From the NCBI RefSeq assembly GCF_024642085.1, contig NZ_JAHEBV010000002.1, positions 1 through 64,000 of the forward strand: a stretch of 64,000 nt of DNA, written 5' to 3'. Made by a program: the position numbers and the translations under genes. The stretch is from Novosphingobium sp. (GTDB lineage Bacteria; Pseudomonadota; Alphaproteobacteria; Sphingomonadales; Sphingomonadaceae). This document shows positions 8,282 to 17,211 of this stretch, piece after piece. The stretch's first letter is position 1; every line of letters starts with the position of its first letter. Below the pieces are notes generated by a model that was not told where the DNA came from, did not search any database, and worked only from the letters and a program-made list of their open reading frames with translations.

Positions 8282-9178
8282 CTATTTCACATCGATGAAG
8301 GGAAGCGGTCCGCCGCCGGCATAAGTCGGCAATTTACCGTCCCACTTTTCCACAGCGCGCAGCTTGACGATTTCAGGGTTGGTGCGGATCGCCTGGGCTT
8401 CGACCTGGATCGCCTCGGCATCGCCTTTGGCTTTGGCAATGCGCGCGTCGGCATTGGCCGCGGCGGTGGCGACATTGGCCTGTGCTGCCAGCGCAGCCTG
8501 TTCGTTGGCAATCTTGGCGTTGATCTGTTCCAGCACCTGCTGGGGCACCTGAATGTTCCCGGCCCAGTAAATCTGCTCTACCTCGAGCCCGACCGGGCCA
8601 AAGAAGCGCTGCACTGCGGCCTGGGCCGTCTGGACCAATTCGGCCTTGTGATCGCCATATATCTGTTCAACCCCCAGTTGCGATGCGCGTTCGACGATCG
8701 CATTGCGGATTGAATTACGCAGCGGGCCGGAAATGATCTGGTCCATATCAGTACGGTACCGCTGGAACAGGATCGGTGCCTTGCCCGGATCGACGTGGTA
8801 ACTGACCGCCACGTCAGCCTTTAGCGATAGACCGTTCTTGTCCTGAAAGCCGAAGCTTTCATCAATCGGGCTTTGTTCGGTCGGCGATCCGGTCCAGGTA
8901 TAGGTGCGCGTAAAGACCGGATACTCATAAATTTTCGTGCCCGGCGGCGCGAAATACCAGCCCACTCCCAGCGGGTGGGTGGAAACCCCGCCCGCGATAT
9001 TGTTGACACGGATCCCGACGTTGCCAGGTTCAACCTGGGCAAATGTGCTGAACAGCAAAGTTCCTGCGGCGACTGCACCAAAAATCATCCCGGCCCGTCC
9101 CGCCAGCGGTCCGAACGCCCGGCGCAGGGCACCCTGATGGCCGGTCTGCGCATCATCGTCATCGTTTGTATATGCCAT
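8282..9178 (-). CDS. Prohibitin-like SPFH/Band 7 membrane protein
   Basis: 298 aa with an N-terminal membrane anchor (about residues 28-48, MIFGAVAAGTLLFSTFAQV) and an SPFH/Band 7 domain: VEPGNVGIRVNNIAGG, then VDPGKAPILFQRYRTDMDQII. A charged helical region follows with repeated Ala/Glu/Lys (NAKIANEQAALAAQANV...ADARIAKAKGDAEAIQVEA) likely to be coiled coil. This is the prohibitin subgroup; such proteins form large membrane rings that scaffold proteases or lipid domains. The start is backed by GGGAG 10 bp upstream of ATG, just after a stable hairpin. Stands alone. Confidence 0.9.
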   Translation of the reverse strand: MAYTNDDDDAQTGHQGALRRAFGPLAGRAGMIFGAVAAGTLLFSTFAQVEPGNVGIRVNNIAGGVSTHPLGVGWYFAPPGTKIYEYPVFTRTYTWTGSPTEQSPIDESFGFQDKNGLSLKADVAVSYHVDPGKAPILFQRYRTDMDQIISGPLRNSIRNAIVERASQLGVEQIYGDHKAELVQTAQAAVQRFFGPVGLEVEQIYWAGNIQVPQQVLEQINAKIANEQAALAAQANVATAAANADARIAKAKGDAEAIQVEAQAIRTNPEIVKLRAVEKWDGKLPTYAGGGPLPFIDVK

Positions 9179-9544
9179 ACCGTGTTACTCCCATGCGGGG
9201 GATCAGTCGCCCCCCCGAGCGCGATTCGGGCCGCTCAAAATAAGAGGTTGGCGCACGGGAACGCATCCCGCGGGGTTGTCATGGTCTGTGGGTTCGGGAA
9301 GCCGGCGCGGGGGCTGCCAAGCAAGGATGGCAGCACGGGCGAAGGCGACGAAAGCAACAGCCTAGAAGCAGAACCGACCATTGGCGGTCAACAATTCTGC
9401 ACAATCTCAAGCCCTGAAACGCCGCTACTCCAACTCCTTGATCGGTTCGATAGCGCTGAATTTATCGCCGCCTGCAAAGGCTGCAATCGAAACCCGACAT
9501 TGAAGACTCTGAAATCGGCGCAACAGCCGTTGCATTTCATGCAA
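9179..9544. other. 366-bp gene-free gap with hairpins
   Basis: No credible ORF on either strand. It holds three inverted repeats. CGGGGG (9196-9201) pairs with CCCCCG (9212-9217), just upstream of the prohibitin ribosome site. CGGGA pairs with TCCCG near 9265-9280. A perfect 7-bp stem GCTGCCA (9313-9319) pairs with TGGCAGC (9328-9334) over an 8-nt loop. The gap could hold a long 5' leader of the prohibitin-like gene or a small RNA. I compared it by eye with what I remember of tmRNA, SRP RNA, RNase P and 6S and could not assign it. Confidence 0.4.
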
Positions 9545-9892
9545 TCAGCGCGTCCACGGCTTCAATCGGCAACCCTCGCCTTCGCGGTAGGTGGCGGTAT
9601 CGCTGGCCAGAAGGGGAAAGCGGGCCGTCACGCTTTTAGCCGCGCTGTTTTCGCTCAGCATGATCAGTTGCATGCCGTCCTCAAAATCCTTGCGGCAATC
9701 CCCAAGACTACGGCCACCTTCGAACCGGCACGAACAGGCCACCCGCGCGCCATAAGCGGTGCCGACGCGGGCATAGCCGTTCAGGGGCTGCCAGAACCAC
9801 GCCAGCGCAGCAGCCAGGGCAAGCATGGCCAGCCACACGATTTGCCGGCGGCGGCGGGGACGACGGGGAGCGGCGGGGTTATCGGTTGCCAT
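9545..9892 (-). CDS. Hypothetical membrane-anchored protein with conserved cysteines
   Basis: 115 aa from the internal ATG (ATDNPAAPRRPRRRRQ), which has AAAGG 8 bp upstream; the track start is six codons earlier. It has a basic N-tail, one membrane segment near residues 23-40 (IVWLAMLALAAALAWFW), then an extracytoplasmic domain with a cysteine cluster VACSCRF, GDCRKDF and GEGCRLKPW. The topology suggests a single-pass protein with periplasmic disulfides. I do not recognise a characterised family. It is divergent from the beta-lactamase-like gene with about 30 bp between the two starts, so they may share control. Confidence 0.65.
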   Translation of the reverse strand: MATDNPAAPRRPRRRRQIVWLAMLALAAALAWFWQPLNGYARVGTAYGARVACSCRFEGGRSLGDCRKDFEDGMQLIMLSENSAAKSVTARFPLLASDTATYREGEGCRLKPWTR

Positions 9893-9922
9893 TGCTGGGC
9901 CTTTGGGCAAGGGATGCGCGCC

Positions 9923-11077
9923 ATGGGATCGCGCCGCCTGCCCCTTATCCTGCCCTTGGCTCTCCTGCCAGCCCTGTTGGGCTGTTCAGGCGACAATGCA
10001 GCACCTGCGCTGCCGCCGTTGACCAGCGCCGCTCTGAGCGCGGTGGTGGACAAGCCCGGTGTAAATCGCGATGCGCTCGCCCGCAGTGTGGACCGACTGT
10101 TCGCGGCGCCCGACACAAGCGAAACTCGCGCCGTAGTGGTGATGAGGGACGGCCACATCGTGGCCGAACGTTATGCCCCCGGCTATCATGAGAATACGCG
10201 CTTCATATCCTGGTCGATGGCAAAATCGGTCACCGGGGTGATGATTGGCATGTTGGTATCCGACGGCCGCCTGCGACTGGACGAGACCGCCCCAGTCCCG
10301 GCTTGGCAACGCCCCGGCGATCCGCGCGGCGAGATTACACTGCGCCAGCTGTTGCAGATGAGGTCAGGCCTGCGCCACGTTGAGGCAGAGGGTGCGCCCT
10401 ACCTGACCGATACCGCGCGAATGCTGTTCATGGATGGGCGCGACGACACCGCCGCTTATGCGGAAGCACAACCGCTCGAGGCCGAACCAGGTGCCAAGTG
10501 GGAATATTCGACAGCTACCTCAATAATCCTGTCTGATCTTGCAGCCCGGTCGCTGACGACCAGCACCGATCCTGCCGAACGGCGCCGCGTGGTGCATGAT
10601 TACCTCCAAACGCGTATGTTCGAACCGATCGGCATGAAAAGCATGATTGCTGAATTCGACGCGGCAGGCACGTTACTGGGCGGCAGCCTGATGCACGGCA
10701 CCGCGCGCGACTGGGCCCGTTTTGGCGAGTTTTTGCGCAATCGCGGCGCGGTCAAGGGCGCACAACTGGTGCCAACTACCTGGATCGATTTCATGACCCG
10801 GCCCAGCCCGCGCAATCAGGGGTACGGCGCCCAGATCTGGCTTAACCGTCCGCAAGCTGGCGACGGCCACCTGGAATGGCCTGGCGCGCCTGCCTCGACC
10901 TTTTCGATGAACGGCCATCTGGGACAGTTTGTAGCGGTTGCGCCGACCAAAGGCGTGGTCGTGGTCCGCCTTGGCAAGACCGCCGAAGGTGCCCATGCTC
11001 CGGTGCGTAGTGCCATGGCGCAGATCATCCAGCTGTTTCCCCAGACTGCCGCACCGCAAAAGGACCCTGCCAAGTGA
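9923..11077 (+). CDS. Serine hydrolase lipoprotein, class C beta-lactamase fold
   Basis: 384 aa, predicted lipoprotein: [22 protein letters not shown] has a type II signal with lipobox LLGC. The beta-lactamase/DD-peptidase fold shows SxxK in [10 protein letters not shown] and a later HLG motif in NGHLGQFV replacing KTG. The usual YxN appears as YST, as in EstB-type esterases and peptidases. So it is more likely an esterase or peptidase of the envelope than a true beta-lactamase. I chose ATG 9923 because AAGGG lies 9 bp upstream; ATG 9914 is the alternative, and the long track ORF upstream of it is a chance extension. Stop overlaps the fcl start by 4 bp. Confidence 0.82.
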   Translation: MGSRRLPLILPLALLPALLGCSGDNAAPALPPLTSAALSAVVDKPGVNRDALARSVDRLFAAPDTSETRAVVVMRDGHIVAERYAPGYHENTRFISWSMAKSVTGVMIGMLVSDGRLRLDETAPVPAWQRPGDPRGEITLRQLLQMRSGLRHVEAEGAPYLTDTARMLFMDGRDDTAAYAEAQPLEAEPGAKWEYSTATSIILSDLAARSLTTSTDPAERRRVVHDYLQTRMFEPIGMKSMIAEFDAAGTLLGGSLMHGTARDWARFGEFLRNRGAVKGAQLVPTTWIDFMTRPSPRNQGYGAQIWLNRPQAGDGHLEWPGAPASTFSMNGHLGQFVAVAPTKGVVVVRLGKTAEGAHAPVRSAMAQIIQLFPQTAAPQKDPAK

Positions 11078-12054
11078 GCCAACATGAAGGTCAGTACAAA
11101 GCTGCCCCCCAACCTATTTATTCGCTGACCGGCAAACGTGTCTGGGTTGCGGGACACACTGGCATGGTGGGGTCTGCCATCGTCCGCCGGTTGGCTGATG
11201 AAAGGTGCGAAGTGCTTGTCGCCGATCGCGCTAGCCTAAACTTGACAGACCAACGCGCCGTCCTTGGCTGGATGCATAGTCATCGTCCTCAGGCCGTTTT
11301 TCTGGCAGCGGCAAAGGTCGGCGGAATCCTAGCTAATTCAACTTTCCCTGTCGATTTCCTTCGCGACAATCTGCTTATCGAAACCGCGATTTTAGCCGCG
11401 GCGGAATCAGTGGGCGTCGAAAAGCTGCTGTTTCTTGGCTCGTCATGCATCTATCCACGCGATGCCGCGCAGCCGATCCGTGAGGAAGCCTTGCTGACCG
11501 GGCCACTCGAGACGACAAACGAATGGTACGCCATCGCCAAGATTGCCGGGATAAAACTAGCCCAAGCATATCGTCAGCAATTCGGCTGCGACTTTATTAG
11601 CGCAATGCCGACCAATCTTTATGGCCCTGGAGACAATTACGATCCCGAGGGCGGTCATGTTATGCCGGCCCTGGTCCGCAAGGTACACGAAGCTAAATTG
11701 AATCAGAGCCCGGTGGAGATTTGGGGAAGCGGAACTGCGCTGCGCGAATTCCTGTACGTCGATGACTGCGCCGATGCCTGCATTCACTTGATGGAGCATT
11801 ACTCGGGCGCAGGGCACGTCAATGTCGGTGCCGGCAAGGATATCGCGATCATCGATTTGACGCAGGTTGTGATGGATGTGTTGGGCTATCACGCGACCAT
11901 CGTGACCGATCCGTCCCGGCCTGACGGCACACCGCGTAAACTGCTGGACGGGTCAAAGCTTGCCGCACTTGGCTGGGCGCCAAAAGTCGGCCTCAAGGAA
12001 GGAATCGCCCGCAGTTATTCGGCATTCCTGGCCGGAGAGGGCCGCAACGCGTGA
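11074..12054 (+). CDS. fcl: GDP-L-fucose synthase
   Basis: 326-aa extended short-chain dehydrogenase that converts GDP-4-keto-6-deoxymannose to GDP-L-fucose for surface polysaccharide. The NADP site is [13 protein letters not shown]; the catalytic Ser is in LGSSCIYP and Tyr-Lys in WYAIAK. The start is GTG overlapping the previous stop (GTGA). About 15 residues precede the usual family start. The usual partner gmd is not adjacent. My hand count of five 60-bp lines gives about 55% GC against 63-65% for two lines of neighbouring genes, and it uses rarer codons (CTA, ATA, TTA), which hints at transfer. Convergent with the CDF gene 4 bp away. Confidence 0.93.
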   Translation: MSQHEGQYKAAPQPIYSLTGKRVWVAGHTGMVGSAIVRRLADERCEVLVADRASLNLTDQRAVLGWMHSHRPQAVFLAAAKVGGILANSTFPVDFLRDNLLIETAILAAAESVGVEKLLFLGSSCIYPRDAAQPIREEALLTGPLETTNEWYAIAKIAGIKLAQAYRQQFGCDFISAMPTNLYGPGDNYDPEGGHVMPALVRKVHEAKLNQSPVEIWGSGTALREFLYVDDCADACIHLMEHYSGAGHVNVGAGKDIAIIDLTQVVMDVLGYHATIVTDPSRPDGTPRKLLDGSKLAALGWAPKVGLKEGIARSYSAFLAGEGRNA

Positions 12055-12058
12055 GTTT

Positions 12059-12985
12059 TCAGGCGCTGCGCTGATGCGCGGCGAGCAGATCTTCGGCAGC
12101 AATCCCGGTTTCGTCGATCAGCCCTTCGGGATCGGGATGGATCAGGATCTCTATCCCGGGAAACTCGGCCAGCAGCTTGGCTTCGATCTCGTCCATCACG
12201 TGGTGGGCCTGACGCACGGTCATGTGCGGATCTACCGAGACATGGAACTGGACGAAATCTCGGTCGCCCGACGAACGCGTGCGCAGGTCGTGAAGGCCCT
12301 TGAGTTCAGGGTGGCGGGCGACGACTTCAAGAAAGCGCGCCTTCTTGGCATCATCCCATTCATGATCCATCAGCTGCTCGATCGCTGCTTGCGACGCGCC
12401 CCACGCACCCCAGCCCAGCCACGCGGCGATGCCAAGGCCGAACAGCGGATCAGCGCCGGCGATTCCCGCATACTGGTCCAGTGCCAGCGCCGCGATTACG
12501 GCTAGATTTAGAAGCAGGTCCGATTTGTAATGCAAGTGATCGGTGCTGATCGCGATACTGCCAGTCTGGCGGATAACGTAGCGCTGCCAAGCCAGCAGCG
12601 CGAGAGTTGCCGCCATGGCAATCAGCGAGACGATGATCCCGCCCTCTGCGCCTTCGGGGCGAGCTTCGCCAATCAATTGGCTGATCGCCCGCGCAGCCAG
12701 CGTCAATGCGGAGATCGAGATCAGCACGACCTGGAACATGGCTGCTAGTGCCTCTGCCTTGCCATGGCCGAACCGGTGGTTTTCGTCCGCAGGTTGGGCC
12801 GCTACCCACACCCCCGCCAGCGTCGCCAGGCTGGCAACCAGGTCGAGTACGGTGTCGGCCAGGCTACCAAGCATGGCGGTTGAACCCGTTGTCCACGCCG
12901 CCCAGACCTTCAACGCAACCAATAGCAGTGCGACAGAAATCGATGCCAGGGCAGCGCTGCGGTTAAGGCGTCCCGCGTCGGTCAT
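12059..12985 (-). CDS. Cation diffusion facilitator (Zn/Fe/Mn exporter)
   Basis: 308-aa CDF-family divalent metal/proton antiporter of the inner membrane. Six hydrophobic segments span about residues 10-200. Metal-site residues appear as D..D in SLADTVLDLVASL (TM2) and H..D in HLHYKSDLLLN (TM5). The HRFGHGKAEALA loop is typical of FieF-like members. The cytoplasmic C-terminal domain ends with HVMDEIEAKLLAEFPGIEILIHPDPEG, the usual dimerisation/metal-sensing ferredoxin-like fold. The metal cannot be told from sequence. The start overlaps the pdxH stop by 4 bp (ATGA), so the two are co-translated. Confidence 0.92.
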   Translation of the reverse strand: MTDAGRLNRSAALASISVALLLVALKVWAAWTTGSTAMLGSLADTVLDLVASLATLAGVWVAAQPADENHRFGHGKAEALAAMFQVVLISISALTLAARAISQLIGEARPEGAEGGIIVSLIAMAATLALLAWQRYVIRQTGSIAISTDHLHYKSDLLLNLAVIAALALDQYAGIAGADPLFGLGIAAWLGWGAWGASQAAIEQLMDHEWDDAKKARFLEVVARHPELKGLHDLRTRSSGDRDFVQFHVSVDPHMTVRQAHHVMDEIEAKLLAEFPGIEILIHPDPEGLIDETGIAAEDLLAAHQRSA

Positions 12986-13599
12986 GGGTAAAGCAGCGCG
13001 CTGGTCCAGCCGCCGTCCGCGCCCGCAACGAAGCGGCGCCGTTCGTGAAGACGAAAAGGCCGGTCCATCCAGAACTCAAACGCGGAGGGAGTCAGGCAAA
13101 ACCCTGTCCAGTGGGCGGGCCGCTGGATCTTGCCGACCAGGTTAGCAGCAGTAACCCGGGCAATCCTGGCCAAAAACTCGCCCCGTGAGGCCAGTGGACG
13201 CGACTGGTCGGACGCAATTGCGCCCAATTGCGAATCGCGGCTGCGGCTGGCGAAATAGGCGTCAGCCATGGCAGGATCGACTTCAGCCACAGTCCCTTCG
13301 ATGCGGATCTGGCGGCGCAGCGATTTCCAATGGAACAGCATCGCGGCCTGCGGGTTGGCGTGAAGTTCGTTGCCTTTGCGGCTTTGGCCATTGGTATAGA
13401 ACACGAACCCGCCCCGGCTGCCCAGGTGCGGCCCGTGGTCCTTCAGCAGCACCATCCGCACCGAAGGCGCCGCATCGGGCGTTGCTGTGGCCAAAGCCAC
13501 GGCATCAGGATCGTTGGGTTCACTGCTGCGGGCATCATTGTACCATGCGCTGAACAGCGCAAAAGGGTCTGATCCGGTAATCGCATCGGCATTGTCCAT
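12982..13599 (-). CDS. pdxH: Pyridoxamine/pyridoxine 5'-phosphate oxidase
   Basis: FMN-dependent enzyme that makes pyridoxal 5'-phosphate. 205 aa from the ATG giving MDNADAI; the track uses an upstream TTG seven codons earlier. Landmarks: DPFALFSAWYNDA, FMN-binding RMVLLKDHG and FYTNGQSRKGNEL, FHWKSLRRQIRIEGTV, and the signature ASRSRDSQLGAIASDQSRPL. It ends with FEFWMDRPFRLHERRRF. Full length for the family. First gene of a two-gene unit with the CDF exporter; divergent from the DnaJ-like gene across about 100 bp. Confidence 0.95.
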   Translation of the reverse strand: MDNADAITGSDPFALFSAWYNDARSSEPNDPDAVALATATPDAAPSVRMVLLKDHGPHLGSRGGFVFYTNGQSRKGNELHANPQAAMLFHWKSLRRQIRIEGTVAEVDPAMADAYFASRSRDSQLGAIASDQSRPLASRGEFLARIARVTAANLVGKIQRPAHWTGFCLTPSAFEFWMDRPFRLHERRRFVAGADGGWTSALLYP

Positions 13600-13701
13600 A
13601 GCCTTCGCATAGCGGCGCAAACCGGGCTAGAAAAGCGCGACCGTCTCGCAATAAGCGAATGGCGGCTTGCCGGATCGGGTGCGGACACTTAGCTAGCCTT
13701 G

Positions 13702-14655
13702 ATGGCCGATCCCTATTCGATCCTGGGCGTAGCCCGCAGTGCGACCGAGAAAGACATCAAGTCTGCCTATCGCAAGCTGGCAAAAGAGCTCCACCCCGAT
13801 CGCAATACCGATAACCCAAAGGCTGCTGAACGCTTTGGCGAAATCACGCGCGCCTATGATCTGTTGTCCGACAAGGACAAGCGGGCCCGCTTTGATCGCG
13901 GCGAAATCGACATCGACGGCAATCCCAGCATGCCTTTCGGATACGGCGGCGGCGCAGGACAGGGTGGCGGATTCGCCGGCGCCGGACAGCGCGGATTTCG
14001 CGCCGATGGGTTTGAGGGAATGACCGGTGAGGGGATCGACCTGGGCGATATTTTCGATGGCCTGTTCGGTGGACGAGGCGGCATGGGTGGCGGGTTTGGC
14101 GGGTCGCAGCCCGGTGGCCGCCGCGGTCCAGCACCAAAGGGTGCTTCGGTGCAATACAAGCTGGGCGTGCCGCTGACCGATGTGGCATTGCTCCACACCC
14201 AGCGCATAACCCTGTCGGACGGTAAAACCATTGACCTGAAGCTGCCGCCCGGGATCGAGGACGGCATGCAAATGCGGCTGACCGGTAAGGGCCAGGCCGG
14301 TCCCGGCGGGAGCGGCGATGCCCTGGTGACGATCCAGTTCCAGCCCCACCCTTTTTTCCGGCGCGATGGGGACAACCTGCGGATCGACTTGCCGATCAGC
14401 CTGGACGAGGCGGTGAGCGGGGCAAAGGTGCGCGTGCCCACTGCTGAAGGTGCGGTGATGCTCACCGTGGCCCCCGGCTCCAGTTCCGGCAAGACGCTGC
14501 GCCTAAAGGGCAAAGGGTTCACCCGCAAGGACGGTACCCGGGGCGATCAGCTCATAACGCTGGAAGTGCAGCTACCCGAACAGGACGAGGATCTCGTCCG
14601 CCGGCTTGATGGTTGGCGTGATCCGCGCAACCTGCGTGCGCGCCTGGGCGTCTGA
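13702..14655 (+). CDS. DnaJ-class co-chaperone without zinc finger (CbpA type)
   Basis: 317 aa. The J-domain (residues 1-70) carries the HPD motif in KELHPDRNTD, which stimulates DnaK ATPase. A Gly/Phe-rich linker follows (about residues 75-145). Two beta-barrel substrate-binding domains come next (KLGVPLTDVALLHTQRITL, LRIDLPISLDEAVSGAKVRVPT). The CxxCxGxG zinc-finger repeats of true DnaJ are absent, so this is a class B, CbpA-like protein. I start at ATG 13702; the track adds a TTG codon before it. Followed 18 bp later by the BrkB gene. Confidence 0.92.
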   Translation: MADPYSILGVARSATEKDIKSAYRKLAKELHPDRNTDNPKAAERFGEITRAYDLLSDKDKRARFDRGEIDIDGNPSMPFGYGGGAGQGGGFAGAGQRGFRADGFEGMTGEGIDLGDIFDGLFGGRGGMGGGFGGSQPGGRRGPAPKGASVQYKLGVPLTDVALLHTQRITLSDGKTIDLKLPPGIEDGMQMRLTGKGQAGPGGSGDALVTIQFQPHPFFRRDGDNLRIDLPISLDEAVSGAKVRVPTAEGAVMLTVAPGSSSGKTLRLKGKGFTRKDGTRGDQLITLEVQLPEQDEDLVRRLDGWRDPRNLRARLGV

Positions 14656-14673
14656 GGGGCGGGCTGCGCGCTG

Positions 14674-15723
14674 ATGGAAGAGCGTCCGCTGGTTGATGGC
14701 AACCTGCCCCCCCTAACCCCGCCCGACCTTTCCCCCGAAGCTCGCCGCAAGCGCGCGTTGCGTCTGCGCGCTGGGCTGCAGGAAACACTTGACGAACACG
14801 TCGGACCACAAGGCAAGTTCTGGGAGACGCGGTTCTTCAAGGTATTTAACCGGGTCTGGACCGGAGCCTATCACGACGGGTTCATCCATGCGGGCAACCT
14901 GGCCTATATGGCGATCCTGGCGCTGTTTCCCTTTTTCATAACTGTCGGCGCCGGATTTTCGCTGATCGGCGAGCAATCGCAGCGTGAAGAATCGGTTCAC
15001 GCCTTTCTTCTGGGTTTGCCTCCAGTGGTGGCGAACGCGCTTGAACCGGTCGCGCAGGACGTGGTGGCAGCCCGCAGCGGCTGGCTTTTATGGGCGGGTG
15101 CCATCGTCGGACTGTGGACTGTGGGCAGCCTGATCGAAACGATCCGCGACATCCTGCGCCGTGCCTATGGGACTCAGTCAATGCACGCATTTTGGCGCTA
15201 TCGCCTGTCATCGACAGGTGTGATCATTGTCGCCGTAATTGCCATGGTCTTTGCCCTGTTGGTGCAGGTGGCCATTGGCGCTGCACAGCAGGTCATCGAA
15301 CATTCGCTGCCCCGACTGGGCGGCTGGATCGGCACTCTGACTACGTCGCGGCTCGTTCCCGCGGCGATCATCTATCTGTCTCTGTGGCTACTGTTCCTGA
15401 CGCTGACACCCACCGCCTATCGCGGCAAAGCCTATCCCAAGTGGCCCGGCGCGTTGCTGGTTACAGTGTGGTGGGTTGCTGTCACCATGGCCCTGCCTGC
15501 CGTTCTGCAACGCTTTTTCACATACGATTTGACTTACGGCAGCTTGGCCGGCGTGATGATCGCACTTTTCTTTTTCTGGCTGGTCGGCCTAGGAATGGTC
15601 ATGGGCGCCGAACTGAACGCAGCGCTGACCGAAAGCCCCGAGGAACGGGATGCAATCGGGCAGAAGGATAACCGCCAACGCGCCACTGGCGCCGCGCCGG
15701 GACGACACGGACCGCAAGGATAG
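14674..15723 (+). CDS. YihY/BrkB family inner-membrane protein
   Basis: 349 aa. After a soluble N-tail of about 70 residues, the BrkB domain begins with HAGNLAYMAILALFPFFITVGAG and continues with six hydrophobic segments (WLLWAGAIVGLWTVGSLIETIRDILRRAYG; VIIVAVIAMVFALLVQ; AAIIYLSLWLLFLTLTP; ALLVTVWWVAVTMALP; GVMIALFFFWLVGLGMVMGAELNAAL). The family is widespread; its transport or envelope role is not settled despite the old name ribonuclease BN. Same strand as the DnaJ-like gene before it and fabI after it (4 bp gap), so the three probably form one transcript. Confidence 0.9.
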   Translation: MEERPLVDGNLPPLTPPDLSPEARRKRALRLRAGLQETLDEHVGPQGKFWETRFFKVFNRVWTGAYHDGFIHAGNLAYMAILALFPFFITVGAGFSLIGEQSQREESVHAFLLGLPPVVANALEPVAQDVVAARSGWLLWAGAIVGLWTVGSLIETIRDILRRAYGTQSMHAFWRYRLSSTGVIIVAVIAMVFALLVQVAIGAAQQVIEHSLPRLGGWIGTLTTSRLVPAAIIYLSLWLLFLTLTPTAYRGKAYPKWPGALLVTVWWVAVTMALPAVLQRFFTYDLTYGSLAGVMIALFFFWLVGLGMVMGAELNAALTESPEERDAIGQKDNRQRATGAAPGRHGPQG

Positions 15724-15727
15724 ACGC

Positions 15728-16555
15728 ATGACCGGACTGATGCAGGGCAAACGGGGGCTGATAATGGGCCTCGCCAATGACAAGTCACTGGCCTGGGGAA
15801 TTGCCCAGAAGCTACACCAACAGGGCGCAGAACTGGCCATATCCTATCAGGGCGAGGTAATGGAAAAGCGAGTGCGCCCGCTGGCTGAGCAGCTGGGCTG
15901 CGATTTTCTGATAGACTGCGACGTGTCGACCGAAGCAGAGCTGGACAAGGCTTTCGCCGCACTGGCCGCGCGCTGGCCCAGCATCGATTTCGTGGTCCAC
16001 GCGATCGGCTATACCAACAAGGAAGCGCTGCGCGGCCACTATGCCGATGTCGGCCTCGACGATTTCCTGATGACCATGAATATCTCAGTGTTCAGCTTTA
16101 CCGCAGTGGCGCGCCGCGCGGCGGCGATGATGCCGGCCTTCGATCCCGAAACTGGCAGCGGCGGCGGCGCGATGCTGACGCTGTCATATTACGGCGCGGA
16201 AAAGGTAGTGCCCCACTACAATGTAATGGGCGTGGCCAAGGCGGCGCTTGAAACCAGTGTGAAATACCTGGCCAACGATTTTGGACCACAGGGAATCCGG
16301 GTCAATTCGATTTCGGCAGGACCCATCAAGACTCTTGCAGCCAGCGGGATCGGCGATTTCCGGTACATTCTGAAATGGAACGAATACAATGCGCCGCTGC
16401 GGCGCAATGTCACTATCGCCGATGTTGGCGGAGCAGCGGTTTACCTGCTGTCCGATCTGGCCTCGGGTGTGACGGGCGAAAACCACCACGTCGATGCAGG
16501 CTACCACACCATCGGCATGAAGCAGGAAGACGCGCCCGACATCGCGCTGGGATAG
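15728..16555 (+). CDS. fabI: Enoyl-[acyl-carrier-protein] reductase (NADH)
   Basis: Last reductive step of each type II fatty-acid elongation cycle; the target of triclosan-type inhibitors. 275 aa. The start is ATG 15728 (TGLMQGKRGLIMGLAND), with AAGGA 7 bp upstream; the track ORF extends 26 codons back into the BrkB gene. Landmarks: nucleotide motif GLANDKSLAWGIA, HAIGYTNKEALRG, and the Tyr-(x)6-Lys catalytic pair in SYYGAEKVVPHYNVMGVAKAA. C-terminal GENHHVDAGYHTIGM is typical. Full length. Confidence 0.96.
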   Translation: MTGLMQGKRGLIMGLANDKSLAWGIAQKLHQQGAELAISYQGEVMEKRVRPLAEQLGCDFLIDCDVSTEAELDKAFAALAARWPSIDFVVHAIGYTNKEALRGHYADVGLDDFLMTMNISVFSFTAVARRAAAMMPAFDPETGSGGGAMLTLSYYGAEKVVPHYNVMGVAKAALETSVKYLANDFGPQGIRVNSISAGPIKTLAASGIGDFRYILKWNEYNAPLRRNVTIADVGGAAVYLLSDLASGVTGENHHVDAGYHTIGMKQEDAPDIALG

Positions 16556-16561
16556 ACCGGA

Positions 16562-17110
16562 TTACGGTTTGGGCGGAGCTTTCTTGGCGGCCTCAGCCTC
16601 TTCCAGCGCTTGCTGACGGGCGAGATAGTCCTTTTCCGCCTGCTCAACGCGCCTTTGCGTTTCGGCCGCGTCGGCATCGATGGTGGCCAGACGTTTGGCG
16701 CGTTCGGCTGCGATCAGCTCTGCCATCTTGACGTCGGAACCGGTCGCCTTTTCCTTGTAGGCGTCGTTGATCAACTTGCTAGTGCAGCCGGTAAATCCGC
16801 CAGGTCCGACCGGCGAACAGCTTTGCGTACCGCCGCGCCCGACGGTTTCGTAGGCAAGCACCTTGTTCGTCCATGCCTCGTTCTGTGGTGAGGTTGATTC
16901 GCGAAGGATCGTTGGGATACGGTATCGTTCGCTCTCCGCCTTGCGCGCACAGACCACGATCTCGTCCCCTTGGCCTGCCGGACATTCATCATCGCCGTAA
17001 ACGATCAACTGGTTGACCTTGGGTTCGGCCGCTTGCTGCGCGGCGGCAGGCGCGGACAAGCCGGCAAAGGCAGTCACCAGGGCAAGTCCGGTCAGGCTGT
17101 GGCGGATCAC
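16562..17110 (-). CDS. Secreted hypothetical protein with cysteine pairs
   Basis: 182 aa from GTG 17110, chosen because GAAGGAG sits 9 bp upstream; the track ATG is 29 codons earlier and lacks this. The product opens with a Sec signal (IRHSLTGLALVTAFAGLSAPAAAQ). The mature part has DDECPAGQGDEIVVCARK, then ERYRIPTILRES, then SCSPVGPGGFTGC. A charged, probably coiled-coil C-terminal half (about residues 120-175) rich in Ala/Glu/Lys/Arg ends KKAPPKP. The ECPxGxGDEIVVC pattern is one I associate with unnamed sphingomonad proteins. Function unknown. Convergent with fabI. Confidence 0.75.
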   Translation of the reverse strand: MIRHSLTGLALVTAFAGLSAPAAAQQAAEPKVNQLIVYGDDECPAGQGDEIVVCARKAESERYRIPTILRESTSPQNEAWTNKVLAYETVGRGGTQSCSPVGPGGFTGCTSKLINDAYKEKATGSDVKMAELIAAERAKRLATIDADAAETQRRVEQAEKDYLARQQALEEAEAAKKAPPKP

Positions 17111-17211
17111 GGGGTCTACTCCTTCAATCGCGGCGATACGGCTATCCATATAGGGCGCCCACGCGGTGAATAACAGATGAAGCAATGCCGCGTTCACGCG
17201 GCACCATCACA

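Noticed and set aside
9240-9400. Possible 6S or tmRNA gene
   Set aside because: A few stretches recall 6S RNA by eye, but I could not find the closing stem or the conserved bulge, and no tmRNA tag ends in a typical ALAA. Kept only as an unassigned structured gap.
8873-9922. Long N-terminal extension of the beta-lactamase-like ORF
   Set aside because: The extension is antisense to two minus-strand genes and the gap. The lipoprotein signal and ribosome site place the start at about 9923.
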